From the NCBI RefSeq assembly GCF_001522545.3, contig NC_031776.1, positions 33,976,109 to 34,040,108 on the forward strand: DNA of 64,000 bases. The letters run 5' to 3'. A program made the position numbers and the translations under genes. The stretch comes from Parus major (Eukaryota; Chordata; Aves; Passeriformes; Paridae). The notes under the pieces were generated by a model that had not been told where the DNA came from, did no database searches, and was given only the letters and a program-made list of their open reading frames with translations. Numbering within the stretch: the stretch's first letter is position 1; each line of letters begins with the position of its first letter. Positions 36,961 to 49,192 of the stretch are shown in pieces.

Positions 36961-38058
36961 TGCCATGGGCACTGCTATGTGCAAGTAATCAAAGTGCTCA
37001 GAAAATGAGTTTACATTGTTCACTGCTGAAATACACAAATGTCAGAAAGTGACTGCGCATCAAAGCTTAGGAAAATCAGCTGCTGCAAACAAACAGACTC
37101 CAATGCACATCACAGCTTTAAACATTCCTCTGCAGCACAATGACTGAACAGGACTTACTGCCAGCCCAAATGAAGTGATGCTCGCAGAATAATAAGTCAC
37201 CAACATATAGATGTGCTGACAAGTCCAGCACTGGGTACCACTGAAAAGAGCTCAGCTCTTCCAGACACAGAGATATGGTTTACTATCATAAAAATGTCCT
37301 GATATCGGGCAACTTTGTGGATCTCACACAAGGTCTCACTAGAAACAAAAAAAAAGGAGAATTTTTACCTTTTAATATTTCTAAATATTTTTTTAAAATT
37401 TTTCATTGTGACTCAATTACCAGGAGTACTGTCAGCAGATCTCTCTATTTATTGGCAGCAAAAAGACAACAGTTTAGGCACTCAAAAAGGGTCAAATCCT
37501 CTCTTTTCCATATATAGTCACATAATTCAAGATGGGTAATTCAGACTCAGATGGCAGATAACACAAGTGAACTCCAAATCCAAGAGACATGCGATGAAGT
37601 TTGAGGAAGGATAGATAAAATTTCAGTCACTGAAAGGAATTACTGAATAAAAAGCTCTTCTTTCTGTCCTCTGTTTGCTTCTAGCATGGATTGAGGCACT
37701 CTTAGTATTAAAATTGCTCTACACAAGGATGAAAGAGAAAGAGCCCTGAAGACTCATCAAATTAAGAAAGTTAAAATAAACTCATTCTGACTCCAATGAG
37801 CTCAATGGAATAATTTTATCCAAATGCTTCAGTGAGCAAAAGTAAACTGAGGCAAAGCAGAGAAGGCTGTTGGGAGAGTCACAAAATACAAACATTTTTC
37901 CTGAAGATGGATTTTACTGAGGCACATCTCACCTAATGCTTTCCCAAATACCTGTGGTTGTCAACCTTTTGGCACCACTTATACTTGTCTTCTGAAGGAC
38001 ACCAAGGCTTCCAAAAAACAACAACATCCATGAACAGGTTGACATCCCATCCCATGAA

Positions 38059-38190
38059 GAGCTCCAGACCAGGCTGGATGGGGCTTGAAGCAACCTGGTC
38101 TAGCAGAAGATGTCCCTGCCCATGGCAGGGGGTTGGAACCAGATGGTCTTTAAGGCCTCTTTCAACCCAAACCATTCCAGTATTTTATGT
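38059..38190 (+). repeat. CR1 LINE 3' tail
   Basis: AGAGCTCCAGACCAGGCTGG, GCTTGAAGCAACCTGGTCTA, GATGTCCCTGCCCATGGCAG and CTTTCAACCCAAACCATTCC form a sense CR1 end. The overlapping minus-strand ORF 37933-38175 is its shadow. Confidence 0.9.
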
Positions 38191-38929
38191 TTCTAAGAGT
38201 GATGCCTCAAAAGTTCCCTTGTTGCAAAGGCAAAGGAGGGACAAAAAGCGCTGGCCATGATGTGGTTTTCTTCAAAAGCACTAAAATGTCCAGATGAACC
38301 CAGTACAGTCAGACAAAAACATTCCCCTCACTTTTATTCCCGTCCCACAATGGTCATTATGAATCTGACTAATAAAAATTCAGCCCATCCCAAATGCAGT
38401 CAGAGGTTGGACAGACGAGCTGGACGTACCCTGCAGGACACTGCTCATTTATGAAACGTCATTAGTGATTTACAAGATAAACACTATGCAGAACACAGAA
38501 CAGGCTGGGCTGTTGTGTCCTGTATTGATGCTGGAAACTCAGGATCTCCTTCATGGACCAGTTCAGATCTCAAGACTGAAGTCACCAAGTGACCAACTCA
38601 TTGTCCATATTTGTTCAACTTCATTTGGGGGATATCATCACAGCAAACATCTGCAGCTGCCTAGAACTACTCATATATTGTTTAACCAACCATTCTGTGA
38701 ATTTATCAAACTTGCATTTCAATAGTGTTTCAACAGTCATTTCACAATTAAATGTGTGTCTGGAAAATAAAAATCAAACCAAGCAACCACCCTCCACACC
38801 CATTTTTTCACTTCCAGTCTCAGTCATTTAATAATGACCAATTTATACCTAGTGGATGTTGCAAGGATTATCCTGAAACTTAAATAATTCCTCCTCTTTC
38901 ATGGCATTTATCCTCTGACTGTATTTATA

Positions 38930-39102
38930 AAGATTAACATATATCCCCTTCTCAACCTTTATTTTGCTAGGACAAGTGAACCATACTCTTTTAATCTGCT
39001 CTCATAATACAGATTCTCCTAATCATCCTAGCAGCAATTCTCTACACCTGTTTCACAGTTTAAATTAATCTGTCTTGAGCATGGGTGACCAGAACAACAT
39101 AC
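38930..39102 (-). repeat. Old, diverged CR1/L3-type LINE fragment (antisense)
   Basis: The order AGATTAACATATATCCCCTT, CTCAACCTTTATTTTGCTAG, TTTTAATCTGCTCTCATAAT, ATCCTAGCAGCAATTCTCTA and GAGCATGGGTGACCAGAAC follows the inverted CR1 block (ATCACCCCTCAGCCTTCTCT, then CAGCCTTTCCTCATA, then ATCTTTGTGGCCCTTCTCTG, then GTCCCCAGAACTGG). Divergence is very high, so this is much older than the other copies. Confidence 0.55.
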
Positions 39103-39680
39103 TTTTTTTTTTTTCAGTGCTTTACACAGACACATCAATCTGTACATTTAAAATATCTTTTCTGTGGTATATGAGATTCAAATACACTTCTTTAAAAAAA
39201 AGAAAAATATAACAGCTGCACTGGTACAGTGCAGATATTTAGCATGTCAGCACATTTGTGGCAATACCTGCACAGCCATATAGACTGATCCACCTTTTAG
39301 CACATCAAAGTGACCAAGGGAAGGAAGATCTGCTTGTTTCTCTCTTTAACACCTGTGAGAACCATCAGCTACAGATGGAAAATGCTTAAGAGTTCAAAGG
39401 AGAACATGGCTGTGAATAGCTTGGGGGTTTTTTTGAGCAGCAAAGTCATAGAACTGAAGATGTAATCTTGTTGCAGAGCATTCATGGTGACTATTCTGCC
39501 ACAGGGAGGGGAACATACCTAAAACCAAATCCATCCTGAAAAAATTAGATCTGAGCCTCTTCAACTGCTGCAGGACCAGCAGCAAGAGACCTGTGGCTTC
39601 CAGTCAAAAAGAGCTGATAAGGAAGCATGGGTGGAAACAGGAGCATTCTGGTGGAGAGACATCACACACCACTAAGAGAT

Positions 39681-39723
39681 AATCTAAAGTCTCTTCCAGC
39701 CCAAGCCTTTCCATGATTCTATG
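39681..39723 (+). repeat. CR1 LINE extreme 3' tail
   Basis: AATCTAAAGTCTCTTCCAGC followed by CCAAGCCTTTCCATGATTCT and ATG is a CR1 terminus of about 43 bp in sense orientation. Confidence 0.75.
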
Positions 39724-40141
39724 GATTCATTATTCCATGGCTGGTTGGGCACTACTGAAAATAGAGAGAATGAGATCTGATGATGAGTTCCAGGGTTGTG
39801 GGGAGGCAAGAAATACACACAGCAGGTCATGGATGGACAAAGTCCAGCTTTCTGCAATCCTGACCTGAGCACTATTTAGGTGTCATCTTAAAGGAAAATG
39901 GCACCATTTTATGAGGAATCCACGCTAAAATTTACCACAGACTGCCTGATTCAACTTAATTCCTAATTCCTTCTTCATGGCTGTCGTTACTGCCTGTAAC
40001 ATTGTTTGAAAAACAGACTGAACATAATGGTATCATGTTTTATAATATCCAAAACTATTCTGCAGCAGATAAGTATTTCTCAACAAAAAATGTTGAGTGG
40101 AAACCCACTACTAAAAAAGGTAATCCCATCCCAAGAGCTCC

Positions 40142-40380
40142 CCACTGCCAGAGGGCAGGGTTAGGTGGGATATTGGGAAGGAATTCCTGGCTGTGAGGGT
40201 GGGCAGCCCTGGCACAGGGTGCCCAGAGAAGCTGTGGCTGCCCCTGGATCCCTGGAAGTGTCCAAGGCCAGGCTGGATGGGGCTTGGAGCAACCTGGGAT
40301 AGTGGAAGGTGTTCCTGCACATGGCAGGGGGTGGAATGGGATGAGCTTTAAGGCTCCTTCCAGCCCAAACCATTCTAAGA
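40142..40380 (+). repeat. CR1 LINE 3' fragment
   Basis: CCACTGCCAGAGGGCAGGGT, GGGATATTGGGAAGGAATTC, CTGTGAGGGTGGGCAGCCCT, TGGCACAGGGTGCCCAGAGA and the GTGGAAGGTGTTCCTGCACA block run to CCCAAACCATTCTAAGA. It is a clean, low-divergence sense copy. The minus-strand ORFs of 69-123 codons here come from the repeat. Confidence 0.94.
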
Positions 40381-42556
40381 GGCTGGGAAAACAGCCCTGG
40401 ACTTGGACCTCCCCCAGTTCTTCCACAAAACATCCCTATGACCTGGTGTTTGTAAGCACAGAACTGATGAAGCCTCATTACCATTTAGAGACACATCTTT
40501 TCCATAGTAAAACAGAACAACCTCCTACCTTAAAAGCACTTCTGGCACATTTACATTGGGATTTTCATATTTTTAAATGTATGCTATCTGAATTATTTAA
40601 AGGGAAGAAGAGGAGGATTATTTCATCTGGGAGTCACAACTGAGCAGGGGAAATGTCCAAAATATAAAATATTAAGTATTTGCAAATGCAAAAAAAAATA
40701 ATAATAACAAGCAAAAAAACAACAAACAAATCTAACTAGATTAAAACATTCCTTGCACAACAAAGAAATTATCTGTAATTTGGCAAAATTAAAAATCATT
40801 TAACTTCATTCCATTTGGTTATGTATAAATAAAACATCTGCATTAAGTTGTTCTTACACATTACATAAAGGTCATCTCCATAGGACTGGAGAGCTACGCT
40901 TCAACTTTCCTCTTCAATATGTGATTTTATGTATTCCATCATGCAATTTTATTCTCTTATTCTCTATTCTCTAAAACTCCTATAGAACATCTTCATATCT
41001 TCCCCACTGACACTTCCATCTGACAGTACCTCTGACTGTATCAGGAATGGGTTGTCTGCAATCTTGCACACAACTGTGCTTGAAGCAGATCCAACATGCA
41101 TAAAGTTTCAGTCTCACATTTAATAACAATTTGCAAGGCAATCTATTCCACCACTCTTTTAAAAGGTGCTGCTTGCTTGGGTTTTGGTTGGTTTAGCTTG
41201 TTTCTCCCCAAACTAATACTGCATTCAAGATGAAATGTGATTTTTTCTAAAGGTACTGCCATTCTCCTATAACTGGGAACAGAGGTTCTTTCGTCCTTTC
41301 AAAGCTAATTTCTGACATTTTGTATTCTTAGTGAAGAATCTCTAAAAACTCAGATTTCCCTTCCTATTCTTTATATTTTCTGCAATTTTTAGCACATGAC
41401 CTGTTTTCTTTTATATTATATTGTAAGTATCCAGAATATTTAAACAATAAGGTTCTGTCATTGCTCATGACAATGACAGCAACTAAGAAACATGACTGCC
41501 TCCCTCTCTGTTACAATCCTGTAAGCATGAAATCCTTTTAAAAGGGAAAAAAAAAAATCCACCTTCACTTCCATGTAATATTCATGAATTTCATAATAAA
41601 AAAATATGAAATTGTTCAAACGTTGAAGGGCAGTATTTTGAAATGCAAAATCCAGCAGGGACAGCCTTGTGTATAAAAACCATCTTTCACACATGCAAAT
41701 GATTTAAGTTCCAATAGACTGAAAGAGACCTGGACACAGCCAGACCACTCAGAGTTAGTTTTGCAGCACCTTTTTCTACCTCTGTTAACATTGCATTTGC
41801 ACCAAAAGCCCTCAGTCATCCCTGAGTGCAGTAAAATCAGGCTATTCAGTACTTTGCAGGATCCCACCATTAAGCAACAGCCTTTTTCCATTTTGAATAA
41901 AAGAAAAAAAAAACTTAACAAAACCTCACAGCTTTATTTTAAGCCTGCTGTGACAATTTTAACCAATTAAACTTAAATTTCACTTATGACAACAATTTGA
42001 CGCAAACTCTGAAAGTATTTCATGTCTCAACCATCCTGAACAGGAATATTGAACCCAACCCCAGCACTCAGGAGAAAGACTGTTGTGAAAGGAGAAGAAA
42101 AGAAACAGAGAGAATTGAGGTAGGAAGGTGCAGAAATTCCCAAAAAGGACTTACATTTATGATGCTTTAAAAAGGTAACAAAAATTCATATTAAATAAAT
42201 CAAAACTTTTACTGGTGTGGAAACTAAAGCAAAAACAACTTAATTTTTAAAATCAGAGTAAGTACAGTTGCATGAATGTATTCCAGATGGAATCCCAGAA
42301 GACTGAGGAGCACCATCCATACCAGTTGCTGATGAAGGTGTCATTTTCATCCCTTCTCCCATGACATTCTTCAACTCCAAATACTCACATTTGTTACAGC
42401 AAGGTAGGCTATTCTCTTCCCAAGTTGCAGAGAAATTATTATGCATGGGAGTGCATAATAATCCAGTCCAGTCGTGACTCTAGCACTGACTTCCCACATG
42501 AATATGCACGAATCAATTAAACCTCTGAATGCATCAATTTCTTCCCCAAGTAGTAA

Positions 42557-42576
42557 TGATAATAATAATAATAATA
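42557..42576. repeat. (AAT)n microsatellite
   Basis: About six uninterrupted ATA/AAT triplets lie inside an otherwise unique AT-rich block. Confidence 0.9.
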
Positions 42577-44309
42577 GCTGCCCATTGTATAGGGCACTGC
42601 ATGCAATATTTTTAATGCCTGCTAATGAAATGTGCTATTAATTATTAGGATGTGGTTTGTTTTTTGAAAGCCAAGCACCAGCACATCTCAACTGTGTATT
42701 CAAAGTGACACAACTTGAATATTTCTGTAAAACTGCCTATGGGAAAGTATTATGGAAAATCCTCCTTAAAAAGCAAATGGTATTTAAATCAGTATGAGAA
42801 CTTGCAGCTCTTACCAGCTCTGCTGCAGAGAAATTTGCAGCTAAGGGGTTAATCAGATTAGATGGGAGTGGTTATAGGCTCAGTGCCACAGGTTTTGCCC
42901 TTTGTGGCTTCTCACATCCCAGACTTGGAAAATATGAGCTGTGATACTGAGAAAGGTAAGAAGCCAGCACAGCCCCATAGTGATAAATGAGTTTGCATCA
43001 TCTGTCATTAGAACTTCCTGCCAACAGGGTCATTCCCTATTAAATTACCACTTGTCAATGTTTAAAATACTGATTGATAAATGACTGTGCCAAAACTGAT
43101 AACACGACAGCTTTTATTTTCTAATATTCTTGGTTACCACATTCTGCTACTTCAAGATACAGATATAGTAGGGTTTTTTCCAAGTACTTTAGTGAAAGAC
43201 AATTTAATCTAATACAAAACTAACAGGTACTGTATAACGATTGGTCCTGATATACATTACATACTATTCTTCTTGCCAAAATAAACCTGCTGGTGATTTA
43301 GTGATATGGGTAGATCCAAGTTTCACATTTCATCAAATGCTAGTAATCTGTTTTATCAATATAAACTGCATTTTAATGAAAAAATTCTTTTCTTCAGTAC
43401 ACTTCACTTTTAATTCCCCAGAGTATGATAATTCGTTCACGCTGTAGAACAAGAATGTTTTACAAGACCTTAACTCTCCAGAGAAATTTCTCTGTAAATA
43501 CAAAAAAGCAAGTTTTATGGGAATGTGTTGTATGCAACATGAGCAGTACCCAACATAATAAAAAAGTGGGTTGCACAGAGAATTCTGCTTAAGCATCCTT
43601 GTGAGCTATTGTGAGCCTAAATGGTTATTATGATAGCATTTAGAGGAATACCTATACGACAGATAAAAGAGAGTCAGTAAAACTATTTTTGTCCCTGAAT
43701 AGATAAAAAGAAATTACTTTTTAGCAAGTTTTGCAGAATAAATACATCCCACCAGACTCTTCAGCCAGGCCTTTCTTTAGGAGAGCATTCTTGTTCTGAT
43801 GCTGCTGGAGTGATCTGGGGATAAATATTTTGGGGATAAAATTGGCATGTTCTGCCTGGAAGACAAGGCTGAGGTATTCAACAGCTCTTCCATGATTCAG
43901 AAGGAGAATAGAAACTCCTACATCACCCAAGACAGCACAGGATGAGTGTGTGGTGGAAGCATCATCTGAGAAAATGCCACTGAAAACGAAGGTGTTCTTC
44001 ATTGAACCACCTAGGACCTCACTACAGGTGCAGCTACCTCAGCACTAATCCCAGAGGGGCACGAGGAACCACCCCACTGCCAACTGCTCCACAATGGAAA
44101 GACTCCATTTGATGCCCCTTTTGAGCCCACACTGCACTTTCCTCCCAGCAGGGGTTGTGCCCCAGATCCTAAGACAATCCCTTGTGCTCACTGTCTAACT
44201 CTCAGCCTGCCAGCACCAATCCTCAAATCCCGCTTGCGGCAGGTGAGGAGGAATGACATTCTGGGGAGCAATTTCCATCACCCAGCTCTTCAGCAGCAAG
44301 CCCCAAGGT

Positions 44310-44530
44310 AGGAGCAGTCTATTGGCACTTTCTAATTATGCTAATGACCCATAAACCATGGTGGCAGCAAAGCTGTGCCACTGGAGAGGGCACCACGGAG
44401 ATGCCCGAGCCACCACCAAAGGCAGTAGGTACCCCCAGTACCAGAGTCACTGTCATTAGCATTCCACCTAAGATAATATATGCTATTTCACTGGAAGGCT
44501 AATTAGCCAAAAACTGCTCTTCTAAGCTAT
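44310..44530. promoter_or_regulatory. Candidate homeodomain-rich non-coding block
   Basis: CTAATTATGCTAATGAC at 44332-44348 carries two TAAT cores. GGCTAATTAGCC at 44497-44508 is a 12-bp perfect palindrome around a TAATTA homeodomain core. GTCATTAGC lies between them. These are typical dimeric homeodomain motifs, but activity is inferred. Confidence 0.3.
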
Positions 44531-45357
44531 CTATGGCTTCCCACATGCAGGACAGTTCACTACAGCTCACATGGGTACCACTGCTGAGCATCTTTCCCTG
44601 CAATGCAGAAACATCCCCAGTGCCTGTCCATAGCTTTGGGCTCCTGCAAATTCAAGTCTCTCCTTGCTCATTGACATCTGCATTTTTCCAGTTAAGTTCA
44701 GCCCTGCAAACCTGATCCAAGTGATGCAATTATTTTTATTTTTTTTTACTTCCCCAAAACAGGCACCTCCACATGTGTTTCAGCACAAGAGATACTGTCA
44801 GTGTCTTTTAAAAAACTTCTGCTTTACTCAGGAACTCACTTGACTGGCCCTAAAATACTCTCTGAATTGGCAAATTCTGCCTCTCTCACACTATAACTAA
44901 AAAATATAAGCCTAAATGGTTGAGAATGTCCTGTCAACTGTACTAAGTTATAAAAGCAAATGAAGAAACAAGTCTAAAATCTTTAATTCTACTTCAAAAT
45001 GTGTAATGAAGATACTACAGGATACTCACAAACAAGTTCCATTTAAAAAAAAAAAAATCTTTATTTTCTGCTATAATCCTCATACTCATGTTTTTTTTAT
45101 ATTATTCCACCACAGTCCAATGTGAATTTGGAGCTCTTAGGAATGTTACTTCATTCTTGCTTATAAAAACATCTTCCTTTCCTACCACAGTGTGATAACA
45201 ATAAAGATATACTACAATCAGAGGAACAGTAATAATAACCAGAATCTAAATTAAAATTTTCATTGGAATGAATTCCAAGGAGTACCTAATCTGACCCTGC
45301 TTTGCAAACTGCCACTGACAATGTGGGCACAGATGGGATGAGAGAATTCATATAAAA

Positions 45358-45422
45358 TTATAGAACCATGGAATGGTTTGGGCTGGAAGCCACAGGCAGA
45401 GACACCTTCACTAGACCAGGAT
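45358..45422 (-). repeat. CR1 LINE 3' tail (antisense, internally deleted)
   Basis: TTATAGAACCATGGAATGGT and TTGGGCTGGAAG are followed directly by GGCAGAGACACCTTCACTAG and ACCAGG. About 25 bp normally between these blocks are missing. Confidence 0.8.
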
Positions 45423-48400
45423 AACAGTCCTGTGGATATCCAAATACCAACAAAGACCTTGCAGAAGTTTTCCAAAGGGCTCTGCTGGCATGTAGAGAAG
45501 TACCAAAGACAACATCAGCCAAAAGGGAATTTCTTCCTTGACCATCATTTTACAGTGCAAAAGTGGAAAAATATTGTATCAAAAGAGACTCTATTGATCG
45601 TACAGTGAAAACAAAATTGGATTTTATTTATGTTACAATAGAAAATACACTAAAATTAAGTCAGTGGCCAGGTAAGTGTGAATTACAATGTATTTAATCA
45701 TGTGCTATAAACCCCCAGTCTGATACACAGCACACATGGCAGATCAGCCACTGCTCTCCATCCTCTGCAATACCAGTGCACTGTGAAGGGACAGCCTGAA
45801 CTCAGAGGGGTTTTCTGTCTCCAAGCTTACAAATACTCTGATATTTATTCCTATACCATATACTTTACCAGAATGTACAAAGGGCAGAATTCAACCCAGA
45901 AATCATATGGGCTGGCTAAATATGGAGCAGCCTTGGCATCACAGGATGTAATATGGAAGCCAGTCATTGTCAGAACCAGAAAACAGGAGGATTAAGTCAG
46001 TAAATATCTTATTCTGTCAAATCCTCAAATCCTTTCATCTCTTCTCATTGTCAGATAAGGACCACAGTCTGCTGGGTTTGCTCTGGGAACACCAACATGG
46101 ATCCTAATGACAAATATTTATTAAAAAAAAAAAAGATTCTTTATAAAAAAGCATCAACAACTTCCCCTCAGAAGTAGAAAAGCAGCACTTAGAGGCCCAT
46201 TTGAAATATTTAAATACACATTACAAATTATAGTGGTGCCTCTCAGAGTATCCACAAGTGTTTCCTAGGATATCCTTCATCATTATACCTCCTCTCTTAA
46301 GTGATCATTTACTATGCTGCTTGTGCTGTTTGTGTCCATCACCTACAGTAATTACATTAAAAGGTAGATATTTTGCAGGATTAACTCTTGTGACATGATC
46401 CTTCATTACACTGGTTTTGATCAAGGCTCAGATATATTTTATTTTGCCCTACAACTACAATATTAATCTAAAATAATCTTAAAAAGCTCCCCATCACACG
46501 TATGAGGATGATTTTTCAGATCACCTCTCTCTCCCCAATCCAAATGTAGATTATGTTTCAGACACAAACACACCCTGAGACATTCACACGCAAAATAAAA
46601 GAGGTCAAAATAAAAAATAATAAACCCACCCTGGTTATTTTGCCTTCAGAATTTTTAAATATTTTCCCAACATCTCAGCAAAATTATGCATTTTAAAAAG
46701 ACTGCAGGCATTGAAATGATTGTCAGTCATGCAAATAATCACTTACTTACACTGTATGAGTTTGGTTTGGATAAAGCAAATTACCATTTGAAAATAACTT
46801 GAAAAACACTCTGGGCTAAGAGCTTGCTTTATAAATTTTAGCTTGGCCACAATTTTTCTTAACCTTTTTCTCCTCAATCTCCATTCAGTCACTATACTAA
46901 TACAATCTAAATTAAAAAACCAGCTTTGAATTGCCACAGGTGCATTCAGCTTTATGTAAAACATGTAAAGAAATAGCAAATATTGGCTGCAGCTGAAGGT
47001 CAAAGCCCAAGGAACTTCAGAGTCAGGCAGAAGCAGCCCTTTCTTCAGAGTTTTTTTCCTGTCTTGATATTGGACTTTGCCTAAACACCTCAGATCTTAC
47101 ATCTAGAATTAGCTGTTGAATAAAATATATATAGATATTATATTATATAAGATAAAATAGAGCTGAAATTAATCTTTGTTTCTAATCACTCTGCTATGAA
47201 AGTTGTACTATCACACAATTGTTTATGAACATCTTAATTTTGCCCATCACTGTTGCAAAGAGGTTTTTGGTATCATTTCAAGTGCAGTGGCCACAATAAA
47301 AATGGGAAAGGTGTCCTGCCTTGTGAGATGGGATTTAGTATGAGAGCAGGACTCTAAAAGAGCACACAGTGAGATGTGAGATCCTCCTACTGCACCAGTT
47401 TGGGTAGCAGGCTAATGATTTTACCTAATCACCTCCTGCTTTGGACAAACGAGCCCTGTGAGTATGATGACTTCAGCCTAATTTGTCAGATCTTGTCTGA
47501 CCCCATCTGCCAGGGCTGACAAGTCCAAAAGAGCTGATGTAATATAGGAGACAGGGTTATCATAACTTCATCTCCAAAACCAGGTCTGGGCCACATGATT
47601 CCTAAGGTATGCCAAAACCCCGAGAGCCTCTCTGGAACTGGCTGCACGTCAAATATGCTGAGCACCCACAGCATTCCCTGCACTCAAAAGCTCTGGGCTC
47701 TAAGGGGGAATAGTAGATCCTCAAAGATATACAGGTACTGAACTATGCTGCCATCCAGGACAGCCAAGTCCCTAAGAAACACTGGAGGATTTTAATCCAC
47801 TTGTCAAAAATAGACGTTTAAAGACTTAACTTTAGAGATTGATTTCTAAATGATTTGCAGCAGTACTTTAGAATACAAAGTTTTCCAAGACACTGAAACT
47901 CAAACCTTGCAGTTTGAGTACATCAGAGAGTGCACAACCTCAGCTCCTGCACTAAAAAATTCTCTACCTCAAACTACCACACGTGTGTATTTAGCCTTTG
48001 AAATAACTAAGTACAGGCTGGTCAGGGACTAAGATCTCAACTGTGGCCAGAACTTATTATCAGATCAAAAGGCAGGCTCTTGCAAAGTCATTGCAGTGCT
48101 TCCCATCCTTATTTCAGCAAAAAAATGTACCCAGCATGGTGCTGGGTTTAAGAGTATAATCAAATTGCAGAATCACACTCTATTTAGTGCTGGTCCCACT
48201 GAAGCAAAGTTCCTGTTCAGTGGGAGGAGAGTCCCTTATAACAGGAAAAACAATTGCACCAGGTTTAATCAAAAGTGAAAAGGATCCTGTGAATGTTCCC
48301 TTTGAGCCACATAACCCACTGCTAATTTCAGGATGGGCTCTGAAACGAGGGCAATAAAAAATGTCCTTCAGAGTAAGCGAGGAGGAGCGAAGAGCAACTC

Positions 48401-48624
48401 CTGCTGCAGCAAATGCCAACATCTGCAAGCCTGCTCCCTGCCACAGGAATGCTTCTGCCTACCTGGAAAGCCATAAAAAGAGGTAGGGGAGGGAGGAGAG
48501 GATAAAATAGCTCCTTGGCTGCAGGCTTATCACTTTCACTGGTCTCCAGCATTTGTCTCCTCCTTGACCTCCCCTGTGCACAAATATGCACAGAGCCGAG
48601 GAGCAGGCAACTCTTGGAAGGCTG

Positions 48625-48804
48625 AAACAAGTGGGGAATCACTCAAACAAGTGGGGAATCACTCAAACAAGTGGGGAATCACTCAAACAAGTGGGGAATC
48701 ACTCAAACAAGTGGGGAATCACTCAAACAAGTGGGAAATCACTCAAACAAGTGGGGAATCCCTCAAACAAGTGGGAAATCACTCAAACAAGTGGGAAATC
48801 ACTC
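48625..48804. repeat. 20-bp minisatellite, nine exact-length copies
   Basis: The unit AAACAAGTGGGGAATCACTC is repeated nine times in register. Copies 1-5 are identical. Copies 6, 8 and 9 read GTGGGAAATC, and copy 7 has CCTC at its end. The homogeneity implies recent expansion and probable length polymorphism. Because 20 is not a multiple of 3, every plus-strand frame stays open through the array and encodes the same 20-residue cycle, which creates two ORFs (48564-48878 and 48586-48864) that are not genes. The array lies 214 bp past the splice donor of the GTDC1 exon at 49019-49192. Confidence 0.98.
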
Positions 48805-49018
48805 ATCCTGAACGTTGCAAGTTTGCACGACAGGCACAGAGGACAGGTTTGGCTGCCTCAATAGCCTCTGATTATTGAAATACATTTATCAATTATGGGA
48901 TTTTGCATATTATCAAACTCATTCATTAACAATGCTTTAGCTGATTAGTTAGAACGTCACCATAAATACAGAGTTTTGACAGGCTGGAGGCAATTTATGA
49001 CGTGGAAAATGTACTGAC

Positions 49019-49192
49019 CTGCTCACATCAGGAAACCTGACTGGAAAATAAAGAACTTGGCACTTCGGTCTGATTATTTTTTCCAAATCCTTCGGTCTGT
49101 GGTCAGGAATCAGCTTCATAAATTTTCCAATGGATTTAAGAAAGGATTCCATATTAAAAGCAGAGTTGAACACCACAACATCAGCAACCAAA
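49019..49192 (-). CDS. GTDC1: GTDC1 internal coding exon, N-terminal domain (second visible exon)
   Basis: This exon continues the N-terminal domain of the queuosine mannosyltransferase (about residues 117-173). Its 57 full codons include [26 protein letters not shown] and [17 protein letters not shown], an almost residue-for-residue match to mammalian GTDC1 as I recall it. The acceptor is ttttacag at 49200-49193. The first exon base (T) completes the Cys codon begun at 52508 as TG. The last two bases, AG at 49020-49019, are joined to the G at 1269 to make Arg. The donor is gtcagt at 49018-49013, a somewhat weak match to the GTRAGT consensus. Length is 174 bp, again a whole number of codons with matching phases. 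A 20-bp tandem repeat begins 214 bp past the donor. The ORF seems to run on beyond the donor only because the intron happens to be open there. Confidence 0.95.

Larger units (their letters stand above)
1270..49018 (-). other. GTDC1: Large GTDC1 intron (47.7 kb)
   Basis: This intron separates the exon at 49192-49019 from the linker exon at 1269-919. The donor is gtcagt and the acceptor is tttcctcccag. It contains most of the window's CR1 tails, five MIR-like fragments, short microsatellites, a minisatellite at 48625-48804 and a palindrome at 22973-22994. No further exon is recognised on either strand. Stretches I read as featureless apart from simple A/T runs include 1980-3260, 3700-4990, 8420-9290, 10500-13650, 14000-15150, 15480-17220, 17430-19190, 20500-22000, 23720-29190, 29330-30600, 30670-31790, 32380-32800, 33570-35250, 35370-36530, 36970-38050, 39110-39670, 40390-42470, 43070-44300, 44540-45350 and 45430-48620. 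ORFs in them are short and show no protein signature. Confidence 0.85.
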
